Of a stretch of DNA of 8,291 nt, positions 7,006 through 8,291 are shown one piece after another; the first letter of the stretch is position 1; each line of letters starts with the position of its first letter. The DNA lies in assembly GCA_938008005.1 (NCBI GenBank), contig CALLLZ010000013.1, positions 1 through 8,291 on the forward strand, read 5' to 3'. The position numbers and the translations under genes were made by a program. Origin of the DNA: an uncultured Marinicella sp. (lineage in GTDB: Bacteria; Pseudomonadota; Gammaproteobacteria; Xanthomonadales; Marinicellaceae). Below the pieces are notes generated by a model. The model saw only the letters and a program-made list of their open reading frames with translations, was not told the origin of the DNA and ran no database searches.

Positions 7006-7034
7006 ATTCTAATATTAACCATAAATGCGAACAA
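7006..7034 (-). promoter_or_regulatory. Candidate pgeF promoter in the rluD-pgeF gap
   Basis: On the - strand TTGTTC (7034-7029) and TAGAAT (7011-7006) are separated by exactly 17 bp, and the -10 matches consensus at five of six positions. The predicted start of transcription is near 6999, inside the 14-bp palindrome described separately, with a leader of about 90 nt to the ATG at 6908. The region lies in the 144-bp gap between the rluD stop and that ATG. Confidence 0.38.
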
Positions 7035-7052
7035 TTGCTCATGTTTTATCAA

Positions 7053-8054
7053 TTATTCGATATATTCAACCTCAAAATCATCAAAATCGCCTGTTTTTAC
7101 ATCAAAAAACTGCATATCATCGAGTAATTGACATAAATCGTCAGGTAAATCTGCACTGACTGAAATTACATTTTTTGTGATGGGGTGGATGAATTCCAGT
7201 TTTTCAGCGTGCAAAGCTTGTCTAGGGAATTCACGAATGATTGTTTTGAGCTCTTTATCAACTTGCGCATCTACACGTTTGGGGTTTCCATACAGCGGGT
7301 CACCAATTAAGGGATGGCCTAAATGATGCATATGGACACGTATTTGATGGGTACGACCAGTTTCAAGATTAACTCGTAAGCTTGTGTAATGATCAAAATA
7401 TTCAATTGGCTCATAGTGGGTGATCGCTTCTTTACCATTCATAACCACAGCCATACGAACGCGTTGGGTTTTATGACGGCCTATATGATTGTGAATGGTT
7501 GAGCCTTGAAGGATCTGCCCTTTTGCTATACAGAAATATTGACGTTTGACATCATGGGTTTTGAGCATCTCAATCAACCTGAGCTGACATTCCGTGGTTT
7601 TGGCTACCACCATCAAGCCAGAGGTGTCTTTGTCTAATCTATGAACAATTCCTGCTCTGGTTAACATCGCTTGCTGTTGACTCATTCCAAGTAGGCCATT
7701 GAGTAAAGTACCATTGGGGTTGCCATTACCTGGGTGGACCACCAAACCAGCTGGTTTATTCAATATCAAGAGAAACTCATCTTCATACTTGATGTCTAAC
7801 TCCATGGTTTCAGGTTGGTCATCTATCACTTGTTCTAGCTCGATATCCAAGTCAATGACCTCAAAGCCTTTTAAAAGGGTTTTGCTTTTGGTATTATGGC
7901 CGTTTATTTTGACAGCGCCTTGTTTAATCCATTGTTGTATGTTTGCTCTGGAGTATTCTGGAAAGCGTTTGGTCAAAAATTGGTCTAAGCGCAAACCGGT
8001 TGAATCCGTTGTGACGTTGAATTGTTGCTTTATTTTGTAATCATGTTCTGTCAT
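7053..8054 (-). CDS. rluD: RluD, 23S rRNA pseudouridine synthase
   Basis: Isomerises uridines to pseudouridine in helix 69 of 23S rRNA (positions 1911, 1915 and 1917 in E. coli), which supports ribosome assembly and decoding. The 333-aa product is close to the E. coli length (326). It has an N-terminal S4 RNA-binding domain at about 20-80 (GLRLDQFLTKRFPEYSRANIQQWI), then the RluA-type catalytic domain: NKPAGLVVHPGNGNPNGTLLN at about 99-119, the signature AGIVHRLDKDTSG with catalytic Asp141, then GRTHQIRVHM and LIGDPLYG at about 233-256. The acidic C-terminal tail (about 303-333) is variable. It starts at ATG 8054; a nearby ATG is out of frame and no strong Shine-Dalgarno is seen. Placement divergent from bamD and directly upstream of pgeF matches the classic gammaproteobacterial arrangement and favours RluD over RluA or RluC. 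Confidence 0.95.
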   Translation of the reverse strand: MTEHDYKIKQQFNVTTDSTGLRLDQFLTKRFPEYSRANIQQWIKQGAVKINGHNTKSKTLLKGFEVIDLDIELEQVIDDQPETMELDIKYEDEFLLILNKPAGLVVHPGNGNPNGTLLNGLLGMSQQQAMLTRAGIVHRLDKDTSGLMVVAKTTECQLRLIEMLKTHDVKRQYFCIAKGQILQGSTIHNHIGRHKTQRVRMAVVMNGKEAITHYEPIEYFDHYTSLRVNLETGRTHQIRVHMHHLGHPLIGDPLYGNPKRVDAQVDKELKTIIREFPRQALHAEKLEFIHPITKNVISVSADLPDDLCQLLDDMQFFDVKTGDFDDFEVEYIE

Positions 8055-8115
8055 GCTGGTATTTTACATTGACCTATTTGTTATTAACTATGAAAAAAAA
8101 GCGTGATTTAACCAT

Positions 8116-8145
8116 AATTTACGCATATTCAAGTTAATGTGACAA
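8116..8145 (-). promoter_or_regulatory. Candidate rluD promoter
   Basis: On the - strand TTGTCA (8145-8140, five of six -35 matches) is followed after 18 bp by TAAATT (8121-8116, four of six -10 matches). Transcription would start near 8109, about 55 nt before the rluD ATG. It lies in the 138-bp AT-rich gap that must also drive bamD. This is a by-eye call. Confidence 0.3.
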
Positions 8146-8152
8146 AATTTTC

Positions 8153-8158
8153 TAGAAT
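8153..8158 (+). promoter_or_regulatory. Candidate -10 box for bamD
   Basis: TAGAAT matches the -10 consensus at five of six positions and lies 34 bp before the bamD ATG, so transcription would begin near 8165. No good -35 is found at the right distance (the best, TTCAAG, lies 19 bp upstream). The same hexamer serves as the -10 of the candidate pgeF promoter. Confidence 0.28.
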
Positions 8159-8176
8159 TCACTGACATACCAGTGA
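8159..8176. repeat. Inverted repeat in the bamD leader
   Basis: TCACTG (8159-8164) and CAGTGA (8171-8176) are exact inverted repeats around a 6-base spacer, directly after the candidate bamD -10 box and covering the predicted +1. It could be an operator or a 5' leader hairpin upstream of the ribosome binding site (AAGG at 8182-8185). At 6 bp per arm, chance cannot be excluded. Confidence 0.35.
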
Positions 8177-8192
8177 TGATAAAGGTATTTAT

Positions 8193-8291
8193 ATGATGTT
8201 GGAAAACAACAAAACAAATTTAATCAAATTAATCTTGGTATTGATGCTTGGTTCATTGGTATTGCAAGGTTGTGGTAAAAAAGAAAAGGTC
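8193..8291 (+). CDS. bamD: BamD-type outer-membrane assembly lipoprotein, N-terminal 33 codons (3' end outside window)
   Basis: First 33 codons of a lipoprotein, cut by the window end. The product starts MMLENNKTNLIKLI, has a hydrophobic stretch (about residues 11-24) and a lipobox LQGC with Cys27 as the expected lipidation site. The residue after Cys is Gly, not Asp, which suits transport to the outer membrane. AAGG lies seven bases before ATG 8193; a second ATG at 8196 is an alternative. The TPR domain that defines BamD (YfiO/ComL), the partner of BamA in outer-membrane protein insertion, lies outside the window. The assignment therefore rests on the lipoprotein signal plus position: bamD lies divergent from rluD in E. 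coli and many gammaproteobacteria. A different lipoprotein remains possible. Confidence 0.8.
   Translation, partial: MMLENNKTNLIKLILVLMLGSLVLQGCGKKEKV

Noticed and set aside
8093..8124. GCGT...ACGC followed by eight U on the - strand, resembling an attenuator before rluD
   Set aside because: Only four base pairs form, with a large poorly paired loop, so the stem is too weak for a terminator. The A-run alone is expected in AT-rich DNA.
8159..8176. LexA-like CTG...CAG site before bamD
   Set aside because: The spacing between CTG and CAG is six bases, not the ten of the gammaproteobacterial SOS box.
1..8291. Mobile elements, CRISPR arrays, tRNA/rRNA genes, toxin-antitoxin or phage-defence genes
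   Set aside because: Reading the window showed no transposase or integrase frames, regularly spaced repeats, tRNA-like cloverleafs or defence-type domains. The genes are mostly core housekeeping types with an efflux pair.

Overview
The window reads as ordinary chromosome of an AT-rich gammaproteobacterium. The basis is the gene set and its order: a PepN-type aminopeptidase, a two-cysteine OxyR, and the divergent pair bamD / rluD-pgeF, which has the same order and orientation as in Escherichia coli and its relatives. The genus cannot be fixed from the sequence. I see no transposase, integrase, phage gene, CRISPR array, tRNA or rRNA.

Layout from left to right. (1) The 3' part of pepN on the + strand is cut by the window start. 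(2) oxyR follows on the + strand after a 127-bp AT-rich gap that holds TGTCAA repeats. (3) A perfect 9-bp hairpin lies in the 50-bp gap where oxyR converges with the leftward genes. (4) On the - strand sits an efflux operon of two genes: a 12-TM RND inner-membrane pump (1027 aa) followed by its periplasmic adaptor (354 aa). The two overlap by 14 bp. (5) Upstream on the - strand lie pgeF (yfiH) and rluD. (6) The first 33 codons of a lipoprotein gene, almost certainly bamD, leave rightward from a 138-bp divergent promoter region shared with rluD.

How the genes work. RluD makes pseudouridines in helix 69 of 23S rRNA. PgeF belongs to the laccase-domain (DUF152) family, linked to purine-nucleoside and cell-wall-precursor quality control. 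BamD is an outer-membrane assembly lipoprotein. PepN completes peptide breakdown in the cytoplasm. OxyR senses peroxide. The RND pump and adaptor should form the inner part of a tripartite efflux system, with an outer-membrane channel encoded elsewhere. In E. coli clpB follows yfiH; here the RND pair occupies that place.

Most notable points: the pump lacks two of the canonical AcrB-type proton-relay residues (Asp408 is Ala, Lys940 is Asn) while keeping the others; the pump-adaptor pair is in reversed order with two non-ATG starts and an overlap that suggests translational coupling; and a perfect 14-bp palindrome sits at the expected +1 of a candidate pgeF promoter. I find no convincing evidence of a wholly new system here.
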